Assembly (NCBI GenBank): GCA_014529385.2
Contig: CM043962.1
Location: forward strand, 50,482,598 to 50,546,597
DNA length: 64,000 bases
Reading direction: 5' to 3'
From: Adiantum capillus-veneris
Taxonomy: Eukaryota > Streptophyta > Polypodiopsida > Polypodiales > Pteridaceae
Both the position numbers and the translations under genes were made by a program. Positions within the stretch are counted from its first letter, which is position 1. Every line of letters begins with the position of its first letter. The notes beneath the pieces were generated by a model. The model saw nothing but the letters and a program-made list of their open reading frames with translations. It ran no database searches and was not told the origin of the DNA. Shown one piece after another: positions 1-10,699 of this stretch.

Positions 1-171
1 GGATACCCATGGAATGCGGGGGTTGGCATTGATGAACTAACAAGAAAAGACGATGTTGAAACTGAGGAGCATGATACACAAAGGACTAACAGTTTGGAGA
101 ATTACAATGTACATTCATTGATGTGATCAAAGAATCTTAAGCAACGAAGAGGACAAGGAGGGGTAGCATGT

Positions 172-1404
172 ATGGGTAGTAACGGATTGGAAGATTTTGT
201 ATCAATTGTGAAAGATGACAAGTACAAACGTTATGTATGGCTGAAAATTATGACACCAAAAAGAGCACCCATTTTTGTAGCCGGTTGCTACATTCCTCAT
301 CATGATTCCCCCTTTTATGCTTGCATGGATAGAGATCATCCATTTTTTGATTTAGAAGAGGATATTGTTTATTTCAAAGGTGAAGGTTATGTTATTATAT
401 TTGGGGATATGAATGCTCACACAAAAACATTGCAACATGATACTCAACAATTTGATATGCCATACATTTCAAGGGAGTTGGAGGAAGTTCACTTGTATGA
501 TCGTTCTTCAATGGATGAGAAAGAGCGGGGTCACTATGGAAAGTTACTTTTACACATGTGTAATAGCACAGGTATACTCATTGCTAATGTTGTATCTTTG
601 TGGAGTGGAACCAATGGATTTACATGTAGGAGACATAATGGGGACAATGTGATTGACTATATGCTACTCTCCAAAGTCATCATGTATCACATAAAGAGTT
701 TTATGTTTGCCCAATGGACCCCGGAATCCAACCATCTCACCTTATGTATTGACCTTTCATGTGGAGAAGCAACTAAGCATGATAATCTTAGCCAAAGGAA
801 AGAGAAATTATCACTATGTATGGATTTCAAACGGGCACCAATGTACATTGAAATGGTTGAGCAAAAAAATTTGATGAAGAAGCTTCAATATGATGCACCA
901 CTGCAAACTAAATGGGAAGCTTTCAAGAAACTTATTTGTCCTTGTGCCAAAGAATGCTTTGCTATAAAGCATCTCTATGGTATCAACAAAGATAGATCAC
1001 TCAAAAGATGGTTTGATAAAGAATGTCAAGATGCTCGAAAGTCCTTGATAAAGCTTGATGCAACTATGGACAAACACAACTATCAAAGTCATTTGCATAC
1101 ATACAACGCATTGATTCAAAAGAAGAGAAGAAGATGGGAAGTAAAGCAAAAACTTTTTCAAGTCCCAGAAAAGGTACATGAAGGTGGAAGATTTTGGAGA
1201 AACTTGAGGGGCAAGCAGGTTGAGAATTTTGGTAACTTGAGTCTTGTGGATATGTACATACATTGTAGGCAATTATATGAGCAAGCAAATGCTGACAAAA
1301 TGTCATTTTATGGTTCACTCCCATGTATGTCCTCTTTTTTTACTATTGAAGATGTACGTGGTGGGCTTGAAAAGTGGGCCACTTGCAAAGCGGGAGATCT
1401 TTAA
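172..1404 (+). pseudogene. LINE ORF2 fragment, endonuclease domain (copy 1)
   Basis: An open frame of 410 residues matches the N-terminal endonuclease (exonuclease-endonuclease-phosphatase fold) of plant LINE ORF2, which nicks target DNA to prime reverse transcription. The metal-binding motif FGDMNAHT is near residue 80, and INVIDYMLL-like sequence (DNVIDYMLL) precedes the last catalytic motif. That motif reads ESNH where active enzymes usually have SDH, so the catalytic Asp appears lost. The C-terminal third (from about residue 240) is the endonuclease-RT linker with KRRRWE and KAGDL. The frame ends at 1404 and the next segment overlaps it in another frame. The initiating Met is uncertain because upstream bases look like continuing coding remnant. 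Confidence 0.75.
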
Positions 1405-1606
1405 AGCCGGAGATGATCAAATGGATGGGAGATTTTACCCATGAGTTGATGTGTGATATGTTCAACCTTGCACTTCAACATGTTATGACTTATGATTGGA
1501 GTACTAATTGGGTTAAGCCTTTGCATAAAGGAGGGGATGTAAAGAATGTAAACAACTACCGGACTATAATGATTGGGTCTCTTATGGAAAAGTTGTTTGG
1601 ACATTA
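1374..1606 (+). pseudogene. LINE RT N-terminal fragment (copy 1), ends at chimera junction
   Basis: This frame continues copy 1 after a frameshift at about 1390. It contains MFNLALQHV, WVKPLHKGGD and NNYRTIMIGS, the start of a LINE reverse transcriptase domain (W-x-PI/L-HKKGD followed by NYR-x-I). It matches the segment at about 2456-2606 of copy 2 at most positions. At about 1600-1612 the sequence switches, within the short shared string ttacatgtag, to the endonuclease region of copy 2. The palm domain of copy 1 is absent. Confidence 0.65.
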
Positions 1607-2222
1607 CATGTAGAAAGAACAATGGTGATAGCGTGATTGACTATATGTTGTTTCCGGAAGCCACTCTAGAATGCATACAAAGATTTACACTCTGTGAATG
1701 GAATCTGGAATCGGATCATAGGATGTTATGTATTGACCTCAAGTGTGGTAAAAGACCCAGGCATGTAGCCTCCAATCATGATGTGAATCATTTGTACCTA
1801 CGTCTGGACTTCAAACAAGCACTTATATATGTTGATGTGATATGGTAGACCAAATGTTAAGCTTGACAGAGCATCAAGAGAGCCCAACATTAGAATGCAA
1901 GTGGAAAGTTTTCAAAGAAGTAATTTGCTCTTGTGGGAAGGAATGGTTTTCGGTGAAACATATGTTGTCTTGCAAAAGGTCTAAGAAGGGTAACACCAAG
2001 AAGAAATGGTTTGACATGGAATGTAGTCAAGCCAAAAAACACTTGCTAAGCTTGGATGCAAGCAAAGACAAGGAAGTTTACTTGGAACATTCAAACACAT
2101 ACAAAGCACTTGTTCAAAAAAAGAGGAGAAGGTGGGAATTAAAAAAAACAAGTTCTTTTAGCGCAAGAGAAAGCACATGCATGTGGCAAGTTTTGGCAAA
2201 ATCTAAAAGGCAAACGTGTTGA
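1606..2222 (+). pseudogene. LINE endonuclease C-terminus and linker (copy 2)
   Basis: After the junction the sequence re-enters the endonuclease end with GDSVIDYML and the catalytic ESDH motif, here intact, unlike copy 1. The frame shifts near 1845, then runs through a basic linker containing KKKWFDMECSQAKK and KKRRRWELKK, and shifts again near 2150 within runs of A. It corresponds to bases about 621-1215 of copy 1. No start codon is expected, because this is an internal part of ORF2. Confidence 0.65.
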
Positions 2223-2235
2223 GAGCTTTGGTGAC

Positions 2236-2736
2236 TTGACTCTTGAGGATATATACACGCATTGCAAGAACCTCTATGAGCAACCCAATGTTGATAAGAT
2301 TGAGTGTTGTAGCTCCCTTTCGTTTATGCCTCCCTTCTTTACCATTGAAGATGTATGCCGCGCGCTTGAGAAACTTGCTACTCGAAAGGCAGGGGACCTT
2401 CAAGGTGTCAAGGCTGACATGATTAAATGGACACGCAAGAAAACACGATATTGGATATGCGATATGTTTAACCTTGCACTTCAGCATGGCATGCCTCATG
2501 ATTGGACTGCAAATTGGATCAAACCTTTGCACAAAGGAGGAGATGTAAACAATGTGAACAACTATCGCACTATAATGGTTGGCTCTTTGATGGCAAAGTT
2601 ATTTGGATGTATCATGGAGATGAAGATAAGTGAATGGGATGAAAAGAACGGAAAATGTGCGCTTCGCCAAGCAGGGTTTTGAAAGCATCATAGCACTATT
2701 GATCACCTTGTCACTCTTCTACTTCTTATGGGAGCG
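2236..2736 (+). pseudogene. LINE reverse transcriptase, N-terminal part (copy 2)
   Basis: The frame reads through PPFFTIEDVCRALEKL, TRKAGDLQGVKADMIKW, FNLALQHGMPHDWTANWIKPLHKGGD and NYRTIMVGSLMAKLFG, typical fingers and early palm motifs of LINE RT. A stop at 2680-2682 follows ALRQAGF, and the same frame continues with KHHSTIDHLVTLLLLM, which matches the conserved QAGFR-x-x-HST region. The stop is therefore a nonsense mutation in place of an Arg-type codon. About 30 codons later the frame is lost again before the next RT segment. Confidence 0.75.
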
Positions 2737-2826
2737 TCTTGATTGAAAGGAAAAACATTGTATTGTTGCTTTGTGGATTTCAAGAACTCTTTTGACATGG
2801 TACCGTGAGGAAATCTTTGGAGACGT

Positions 2827-3387
2827 ATGCAAAGACTTCAAGTGCCGAGAGAATTTATGCATGCAGTCTTTCACATCTACCAAAAAGTAATTTGTCGACT
2901 ACGTATGGGAGATGGAATTTTAGAGTTTTTTGCAAGCACCATTGGTGTCAAACAAGGATGCCCACTTTCCCCAACCCTCTTTGTGCTACTCATTGATGAA
3001 TTGGAATGCATGGTTCTTGATTTTATGCAACAAGAAGGCATAGAAGAGGTTAATATTGGAAATGCGGTGATCATGCTTTTGCTTTATGCCGATGATGTAG
3101 TGCTCTTGGCACATGTCTTAGAAGATGCACAAAAGCTTATGAGTGTCTTGGAACACTTTTACCTACATAGTGGGCTGATTGTTAATGGATCCAAAACCAA
3201 GGTTATGCTTGTAAAGACCCTCAATGACAAACATCCATGCATTGTATACAGCAATGAGCAGCTTCAAGTGGTAGATGGCTTCAAGTACCTTGGCGTTGAG
3301 GTTCTATCCAATCATAAATGGAAGGATTGCGCAATGCGTCGCTTGGAATCCGGAAAGAGGCCTTATTATGCATTTGAGAACATGTGA
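2827..3387 (+). pseudogene. LINE reverse transcriptase palm domain (copy 2)
   Basis: This 186-residue frame contains GVKQGCPLSPTLFVLLIDEL followed by LLLYADDVVLLA. The YADD box holds the catalytic Asp pair of the polymerase, and it is followed by the motif D/E region with SGLIVNGSKTKVM and FKYLGVEV. These are hallmarks of non-LTR RT. The palm motifs look intact, but frame breaks on both sides mean that this copy cannot make a full ORF2 protein. It ends at a TGA that separates it from the thumb and C-terminal part. Confidence 0.8.
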
Positions 3388-4274
3388 AATTCTGGCGAGA
3401 TCAAGTGTTGGGCTCTCAAAAAGTACCTCTTTACACATTGGTGACACCGGTGCCTCTTTATGGAGTGAAGGTATGGGGTGGTAGCATCGGGAAGTCTACT
3501 TGGAAAGAGTTTGAGAATGTCCAAAAGCATTTTCTCACCAACTTTCTCCAAGTCAAGACACAAACACCCTACATACTCTTACTTCTTGAGTTCGAATCGC
3601 TTCACATTGAGGTCTTGGGCATGCAAAGGGTTGTGGAGCACATGCTTAAGACACAATGGAGCCCTTTGTATCGACTTCCTAGAATCGCATATGAAGGAGG
3701 TCAAAAGGTCCAAAAGACATGCAAGAGCAAAATACTTAGTTCGGGGTGGATGCTTGACATCAAGAAATGGTTTGGAAGATGGGATGCATGTCACTTGGTC
3801 AAGGATGTGTTGATCGACTCCCATGTTAATGAGGCCTTCTTACAACGCCAATGTATCACAGCTTGGGAGAGATCCGGAGGTTCTCGCTTCAGCCATTACA
3901 CCACACACACTACCCCAAACTACAAATCTCTCTTCTTCTCCGAATGAAGTAACCGAACCCATCGCTACATCCTTGAGCCCATCCCGTTGAGTGTGATCCG
4001 CACCATTGCCTCCATTCGTCTTAGCTCCCATTCTCTACGCTGTGAGACAGGACGTTGGGGCACTCGCAAGGTGTCTCATCGACTTTGGACCTTATGCCCT
4101 CGTCAAGTGCAAGAGAGTGAGTACCACACACTACTTGAGTGCTCAGCTTTTGACCACATTAGGTCCTCTTTCCCCCATATATTCAGCCATGAGCTCTCCC
4201 TACATACCTTCCTCTCCCAACCACAATGCGGACTCTCTATTGCGACGCTCATTTCAGCCATTTTTGAGCATTGA
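3384..4274 (+). pseudogene. LINE ORF2 C-terminal region with zinc-binding motif
   Basis: In one frame from 3384 the sequence encodes the thumb and connection region (PLYGVKVWGG, a common plant LINE motif) and ends at 3947 with TGA. It then continues in the same frame from 3987 through LCPRQVQESEYHTLLECSAF. The arrangement C-x2-C, then H and C, is like the C-terminal zinc finger of many LINE ORF2 proteins. The terminal TGA at 4272-4274 is probably the native stop, about 40 bases before the conserved 3' tail. Confidence 0.65.
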
Positions 4275-4308
4275 GAGTCACTTATGATTTCCACTCACAC
4301 CAAGTGAC

Positions 4309-4527
<219 letters not shown>

Positions 4528-4547
4528 TCGTGCCGTGCCGTGCCCTA

Positions 4548-5945
4548 GCTCTCTCAGTAGCTTCTCGCTTACACAGTCCCCCCCGTGGGCAAGGGTAGCC
4601 CTGTGGGGGGGCGTTAGTCAGCAACTCCGCCCTCCCCTCCCTAGATCGCGACCTTCAGCCCCTTCTTTGCCGACCTGCTCTACCCCACGACCTCGACCCA
4701 ACTGTGCTCTGTCAACCTGCTGCACCGCTACTCTTCCGACCTCGACATCGGCCGTATAATGCTCTGTCGCCCTCGTCCCCGACCCAAGGACGTTTTGGTG
4801 ATTGGACGACCTCGACGCAACTCCCTTTGTATCGATTCTCTGTGTACTGGATTTTCTAACATAAATCCTCTTAACATCTTAACACAGAAGTCCTGCTCTC
4901 AGTGAATCTAAACTTCCCACACAAGCCTAATCCCCATAACACAAAAATACCACACTCTTAGCATCTTAACCTCCCACACAAGCTTGAGCCTCTTAACACA
5001 GAAATACCACAACCTTTTGGCTCGACTCTCTGTGAATCGGTGCCTACAGGTTTTGAGCTCTCCATAGGAAATATGACTACCCCGAAGGCCCTTGCAAAAA
5101 CATGACCAAGTTTTGCCGACATTTTAGCAGCCCTAAACAAATCCGATCGAATCGAGCATCTCCAAGCATCCCTTGACCGGGTCATGGAAGAGAATCGCGA
5201 CCTCAAAGCTCGCCTTAGCAAGCTCAAGGAACGATTTGATTCCATGGTCGATCTCACCACCAACAAAGTGAAAGAAGTCGAAGCGAAGGCCATCCAAACC
5301 CACTCGGCAACAATTGCAAAGGTAAAGACGTATGTGACAGCAGAGCCTCGAGAACGAGGACTCCAAGAAGGAAATGCCCTCAAGGTCCACATTGGTGGGC
5401 TACCTCAAGCATGGGATACGACCGAGAAAGACTTCTCAGCGCGCATTAATTTCCTAAATGAAATTCTCCAACCGATCAAGCTTGAGTACAACACAATAGA
5501 GTGTATCATTGGGAGGCCCTAACAAGCCCATACCAATTGGACACGCCATCCTTGAATTTGAAAGTCGAGAGGGTTGGCTCAAGCTTCTTCAACAATCACG
5601 TCTTCTCAAAGATACCAAGCTTTGGATTGTAGAAGAACTCACTCCGACACAACTCAAACACAAAAGTGAAGAGCTCAAGAAGGTACATGAAGCCCACAAA
5701 CAAAGCAAATGGACAGTCTATCAAGGCGGTAAAGCCATCATCCAGGAGTTTCGAAATCCCAAACCGGCCCTCCCCACAATTGACCCCCCCTAGGTTTCTA
5801 TTTTCCTCTCTCATCTCCCTAACGGACCCTCAGTCCTTAAATGATATGTATCGTCCTCTTTCACTTCATGCGCAACCGTTGTAATATCTTCTCTTGGTCC
5901 CATAGGTCATAACTGACCTCCATGGACGATAATTCAATCAATCTA
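4548..5945 (+). mobile_element. Internally deleted LINE (ORF1 plus shared 3' end)
   Basis: A probable 5' untranslated region (4548-5072, C- and T-rich, no gene seen) precedes a broken ORF1. After ORF1 only about 100 bases remain before the 3' tail tggtcccataggtca and gacgataat, the same tail as the LINE ending at 4360. ORF2 is missing entirely. This suggests a non-autonomous derivative mobilised through its 3' end. The exact 5' boundary is uncertain because it abuts the preceding CT tract. Confidence 0.6.
5073..5793 (+). pseudogene. LINE ORF1-like RNA-binding protein, broken
   Basis: From ATG 5073 the frame reads MTTPKALAKT, then a TGA (5103-5105, consistent with CGA to TGA), and continues in frame with a heptad-rich segment (DRIEHLQASLDRVMEENRDLKARLSKLKERF), a likely coiled coil. 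Next comes ALKVHIGGLP, which resembles the first strand of an RRM-type fold, and after a frameshift near 5512 the frame continues with HAILEFESREGW. The C-terminal part (ELTPTQLKHKSEEL, KWTVYQGGKAIIQEF) resembles the C-terminal domain of LINE ORF1 nucleic-acid chaperones. The whole is about 240 codons. The function is assigned by layout and motif pattern, not by a database match. Confidence 0.55.
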
Positions 5946-6023
5946 TCTATCTATCTCCCTATCTCTCTCTATTCCTCTCTTTCTCTTTCCCTCTCCCTCT
6001 CTCTCTCTCTATCTATCTATCTA

Positions 6024-6091
<68 letters not shown>

Positions 6092-6284
6092 CCCCCTCCC
6101 CCTCCCCCTCCCTCTCTCTATATTTCTCTCTCTCTCTCTCTCTCTCTTTCTTTTCTCTGTCTCTCTCTCTCTATCCCTCATTCTCTCTCTTTCTCTCTTT
6201 CTCTCTTTCTCTATTTCTCTCCCTCTTTCTCTCATTCTCTCTTTATCTATCTCTCTCTCTATTGATCCCTCTCCATTTATCTCC

Positions 6285-6354
<70 letters not shown>

Positions 6355-6424
6355 CTATTTCCCATTCTCCTCTCCTCTATCTCTCTCTCTATTTATCCCT
6401 CTCCATTTATCTCCCTCTCTTTAA

Positions 6425-6484
<60 letters not shown>

Positions 6485-6520
6485 ATTTATCTAGCTCTCT
6501 CTATTTCTATCTAACAAACT
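5936..6520. repeat. CT/TATC-rich microsatellite tract
   Basis: About 585 bases of CT repeats interspersed with TATC, CCCT and short T-rich blocks directly follow the 3' tail of the deleted LINE. Both strands contain long artefactual open frames (Leu-Ser or Arg-Glu). No gene is seen. Confidence 0.92.
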
Positions 6521-6544
6521 TAACATTTCTATCCAGCATTCTAT

Positions 6545-6632
6545 CCAAACAAGCCGAGCAAAGCAATCATTTCCAAACAAGCTTAGCAAAGCAACCATTT
6601 CCAAACAAGCCGAGCAAAGAAACCATTTCCAA
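6545..6632. repeat. Three-unit tandem repeat, about 29 bp
   Basis: Three consecutive units of roughly 29 bases follow the pattern tccaaacaagc / gagcaaag / aaccatt with a few substitutions. They sit just after the CT tract. No coding is supported. Confidence 0.8.
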
Positions 6633-6786
6633 ATGAACGAGGTATGTTATGAATTCTCTATTTTTTTTATTTGTTTAGGGTTTATGCATGTGTGTGTGTG
6701 TAGTAGAAAACAATAGGGAAAGAGGGGGGAGGAGCTTTGTTTTGTGTTTACCTCTTTCCTAGTAGTGCGGTTGTCGGCTAGGTTGA

Positions 6787-6925
6787 GCTTCCAAAGACGA
6801 TGGCAGAAAACCCCCTTCGATGTTGTGCTTCCAAAGACAATGGCGGAAAACCCCCTTCGATGTTGTGCTTCCAAAGACGATGGAGAAAAACCCCCTTCGA
6901 CAAAACCCCCTTCAATGTTTTGCTT
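6787..6925. repeat. Three-to-four-unit tandem repeat, about 40 bp
   Basis: Units begin gcttccaaagacgatgg and end cccccttcgatgttgt. Three near-identical 40-base copies and a shortened fourth are present. Flanking bases 6633-6786 and 6926-7090 hold a TG run, G-rich stretches and no supported gene. Confidence 0.8.
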
Positions 6926-7686
6926 GAGATGGAGTAGAGAGAGAAGGTGTGGGGGGGGGGGATAGGGGAAGCTTGGAGAAGGAGAGAGAGGGAAGGGAGA
7001 GGGGGGGGGGGGGCTTGGAGAGGGAGCGATGGTGGAGAGGAAGAAGGTAAAGTATGCAGCAAAAATGCGGCATACTCTATCTTCTTGCTTATTTTAGGTG
7101 CTAGGGATTACCACGGGTATTACCACGGATATTACCGCGTCCGGTCATTTCAAACGAATACATGCGAATCCAAGGTTGCAGACGGGGAGGGGGGTACAAA
7201 CCACCCCCTCTACCCTTAGCTATTCATTATTTCATTATTTAGCCTTTTGAGTTTTTTTATGAAGATTTTTAATTTTTATGGATACTTTATTTTGTAGTAC
7301 TTTTAAATGTTTATTTATTGCATTTTTTAAGTTCTCTTTTAGTTAAAAATAAATTTAGGACTCATTGTCATTTATTCTCTTTGAACTTAACTTTATGGAA
7401 TTTAAGGCTTTTCTAATTATTTAATTTTTAGGACACATGACTAAATAAACAACAGTTCATGTGTGCAGGACAATGACTGTGATGATCGTGGTCCCCCTGG
7501 AGGCCCTAAGCACGATCGTTGGCTCAAGAAAATACTCCCTTGTCCTTGCGCCAAGTGGAAAAGGGCAATCCCTCGCTTAAGGGGCATTGCCTTGGAGCAT
7601 GTGGAGAAAGAAGGGCTTTGGTATCCTCGAAAAAGAACTCGGAGAGATGAGAGCGGGACTCACCCGTCACTTGAGGAGGTGCCCCA

Positions 7687-8049
7687 TTGGTCTGTGTTCG
7701 TTGGTGTGCACCGGTGCGCAAGGCCAAACGACAGAGGCAAGAGCGTCTGGGCAATTTGGGTGCACCGCATGGTGATCCTCCCATTGGCTCTACTTCGGCA
7801 GCTCCTATGGCGTCTCCATCGCACTTTGAGGCAGAGGATGAGCACATGTTTGACATGTGTGATGAGTTACTAGCTCATGATCGTGACGTGTGCAAGGAGG
7901 ATTATCAGCCCTACACTAAACGGGCTGCCAAAATGGAGGATAGATTGATGACGAGTACCCAAACACCTCTTTACGGCGGTGCACGGTACTCGGTGCTCCA
8001 AGCAACGTTGGAAGTCCTCAACTTGCAAGAAAAAATTCAATTGGAGTAA
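7687..8049 (+). pseudogene. tnp2-type transposase, N-terminal segment (outer CACTA)
   Basis: The 120-residue frame contains LYGGARYSVLQATLEVLNLQ. The tnp2 copy at 57.2 kb on the other strand has a corresponding segment (IYEGAKIFVLRTCLAFLNLQ) at the same position before its first intron. This is the N-terminal part of the CACTA transposase, which binds and cuts element ends. An acidic stretch (FEAEDEHMFDMCDELL) precedes it. The frame upstream (from 7463) is open in another register but I cannot tie it to the protein with confidence. Bases 8050-8157 look like an intron by comparison with the second copy. Confidence 0.6.
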
Positions 8050-8115
8050 TGCAAGTGTCGATGTACTACTTCTGTAAGTATGTAATGTGGCTTTTATATA
8101 CTCTCCACTCGCTTT

Positions 8116-8880
8116 GTGGTGACATCTTCTAGCAATTATAATAATATGCATGTTTGTTGTAGTTTGATGGGAAAAATGTTGCTAGAAGATCACCACATGC
8201 CTCCAGATTGTCACCGAGCTAGATCGTATGTCACTGCACTTGGAACGGAGTATGAGTGCATCCATGCGTGCATCAACAATTGCATGCTATACCGCAATGA
8301 GCATGCACATGCTACCTCATGTCCCGTGTGCGGGGAGGCACGATACAAGACCAGAGTGAGAGGGACACACCTACCCCGTAAGGTATTGAGACATTTTCCA
8401 TTAATTCCTTGCATCCAACGCATGTTTAAAAGCATGTCTATCGTGGAGCTTCTCGCGTGGCACGTGAACCAGTGCTCAAATGATGGAATGATGTGTGTCC
8501 CTGTCAATTCACCTGCATGGAGGCACATCAAAACTACATGGCCAGAGTTTGGGTTGGAGCCTCGACACTTGAGGCTTGGTCAACCCCTTCGGCACTAAGT
8601 CTACTTCAGGATCACTTGGCCTGTGGTGATGTCAACTACAATATTCCACCATGGGAAACAACCAAGAAGGGCAATATACTTCTTTCCTTGCTTGTGCAAT
8701 GGAAGTACAAAGTGTCAAATATTGATGTCTACCTTAAGCCCCTCATCAACGAGTTTGAGGAGTTATGGAGAGGTATTCCTATTATCGATGTCTCACTTGC
8801 AAAGGGGGATAGAGAGGCCATTGTGAGGGGAATCTTTATGTGGACTATGCACGACTATCCTGGGCTTGGAGGGGTTTCTG
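8116..8880 (+). pseudogene. tnp2-type transposase, Transposase_21-like core, first part
   Basis: The frame has a C-x2-C pair in CPVCGEARYK preceded by NNCMLYRNE, then RKVLRHFPLIPCIQRMF and SPAWRHIKTTWPEFGLEPRHLRL, all characteristic of CACTA tnp2 (Transposase_21 family). After about 8575 two frameshifts break the conserved VNPFG region. It then resumes as VNYNIPPWETTKKGNILLSLLV up to MWTMHDYPGLGGVSG. The GT at 8881 begins an intron in the position used in the other copy. This exon is clearly non-functional. Confidence 0.75.
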
Positions 8881-8975
8881 GTAACCCCCTTTCCTCTATC
8901 TCTCTCTCTATCTTTCCCTCTCTTCCTTATTCACTTTAGTTCATTAATCTCTCTAACCATATGATATGTATGCAG
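8881..8975 (+). other. Predicted intron of tnp2 (GT-AG)
   Basis: Following GVSG, gtaacccc opens a 95-base CT-rich segment that ends tatgtatgcag, after which coding resumes with a segment equivalent to the second copy. The CACTA copy at 56289-56367 has an intron at the same protein position, with gtaatgg and atatgcag borders. Confidence 0.6.
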
Positions 8976-9619
8976 GGTTGTCCACATCGCGGCACAATGC
9001 ATTTCCTACTTGCGGTCCATCGTTGGTGACGTAGAGGCTCGATTCCTTGCACAAGGTAATCTATCCAAACAACCATCATTTCTTACCCCAAGGGCATAAC
9101 AAGCACAAGGTTCCAACAAATGGGAAGACCCCTCTAAATCTCACGATGGCAGATTGGGTAACCATTTGGGAAGAACACCACAACAACAATTCAGCTCCGT
9201 GTCCTCCACCAAAAGGTATATCAAGGTACTCCATATTTTTAAGGCTTCCATATTGGAAGGACTTCAAAATACAACACCTCTTGGATCCCATGCACATATT
9301 CAAGAATGTATCCCAAACACTCTGTGACCACATTGTTGGCAAGAAGAACTCATTGGGTGCGAGGGAGGATTTGAGGCTTTTAAAATGTCTCCCCACCTCT
9401 GCTACTCCATGTCGTGCCCGAAATGGAAATATTATGCTTCCTAAAGCACTATGGATAGTAGCCAAAGAAGAATTAGACAAGGTGAAGGGTACCATTGCCT
9501 CTATTCGCACACCAACAGGATACATGAGGTTGCTAAAGGGAGCTTTCACAAAAGTGAAGAAGGGTGGAAGCGTTCAATTGTATGGGTTGAAGTCCCATGA
9601 TTGGCACAAGATGCTTCAG
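8976..9619 (+). pseudogene. tnp2-type transposase, Transposase_21-like core, second part
   Basis: The exon carries LPYWKDFKIQHLLDPMHIFKNV, with the conserved Asp of LLDPMHI that belongs to the DDE-like core. It continues with RTPTGYMRLLKGAF and GLKSHDWHKMLQ and stops at the splice donor cag/gtaatc at 9620. The corresponding exon of the copy at 55.7-56.2 kb has INHLLDPMHIFKNV and LKSHDWHKFLQ. The first 70 bases are out of frame with the rest. The following intron holds the nested CACTA element. Confidence 0.75.
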
Positions 9620-9660
9620 GTAATCTTCAGACTCCTTATGCTATCTATAGTTTGTGTGTA

Positions 9661-9900
9661 CACTACAAGAGGTCACTTGAATTCCAGTGCCACATTACCG
9701 GCGTCATTGGCGGGCGTCGGAATATGTGTGTGTATGTATGGAGGGAGCTAAGGTTTTTTTTAAAAATTGATTTTCAAATTTCGGACGTTTATTCCGGCGT
9801 CTATTCTAATGACAGCGTGAGTTGATATTCCGACGCTTATTTAGATGGCTATTCCGATGCCTCAGCCGACATCTGTACCGATGGCACCTGTAAAAATAAA
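9661..9900. repeat. Left subterminal repeats of nested CACTA
   Basis: Short motifs of the type ttccggcgt, ttccgacgc and ttcggacgt recur about every 20-30 bases in both orientations. The same motifs reappear near the right end (14735-14835). Such subterminal arrays are the expected binding sites of TnpA-like proteins in CACTA elements. Confidence 0.7.
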
Positions 9901-10394
9901 AAATGTGGGCTTTCTCTGCACATTTGTCTTATTCTTGGGCGTTTTCTCAAGCTCTCTTCTTCCCCATCTCTCACAGATCTAGTGTGAAATAAGCCGTCGG
10001 AAGCTAATCTTGCTTGTGGGTTAGCACATAACACTAAGCTGGGATTGTTTTCATGTTTACTTGTAGATTTAGGGTTTACGGTTTAACTTTGTGTTTGTGT
10101 GTGTGTTTTTGCAGGTTCCAGGACTTTTACAACAACTTTCAGTGCTCAAATAGGAAGAATGTGAGTGCTCAAACCTTTAAATGCATATTAAATTTATTTA
10201 AATTACTTTGTATATTAAGAAAAGAAAATTTCATGCTTTAAACTTTCAATGCTTTAAAAGAAATCATGGTTTGTGATGTGAAACTTCATTTTAAATTATG
10301 AAAGAAAATTATTTTGGCTTAACAAAAAATCTTGTTTTGAAGAAATTTTGTATTGAATTATGTCATTTTTGAAATTATGCAGTTGATGGGTTTT

Positions 10395-10695
10395 TTTTTA
10401 GGTTAAGTTTAGGTTATAAGTTAAGTTATATAGATATTAGGTTAGGCTAGGTTATCTTATACGTTAGGTTACGTTGAGTTAAGCTACGTTGTTAGGTTAG
10501 GTTGGGTTATCTTATACGTTAGGTTAGATTGCATTAAGCTACGTTAGGTTAAGTTATATTAGGTTATATTAGGTTAGGTTAAGCTACATTAAGTTATGTT
10601 AGGTTATCTTATATGTTAGGTTAGGTTAATTTAATCTACTTTAGGTTTAGCTACATTAGGTTAGGTTAGGTTAGGTTAGGTTAGGTTAGGTTAAG
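10395..10695. repeat. TTAGG-like minisatellite
   Basis: The tract is a degenerate run of ggtta, taggtt and ttatgtta units, becoming pure TTAGG repeats near 10655-10690. It recurs in shorter form at about 11985-12200 and 12295-12335. It is internal to the CACTA element, so it is not a telomere. Bases 9901-10394 are AT-rich with no gene seen. Confidence 0.8.
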
Positions 10696-10699
10696 CTAC

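Noticed and set aside
5922-6636. Long Ser/Leu open frames over CT tracts (also at 4.3, 50.1 and 58.1 kb)
   Set aside because: Any CT repeat is open in all frames. There is no coding signal.
10395-10695. Telomeric TTAGG repeat
   Set aside because: It is degenerate, internal to a CACTA element and mixed with other units. Plant telomeres normally use TTTAGGG.
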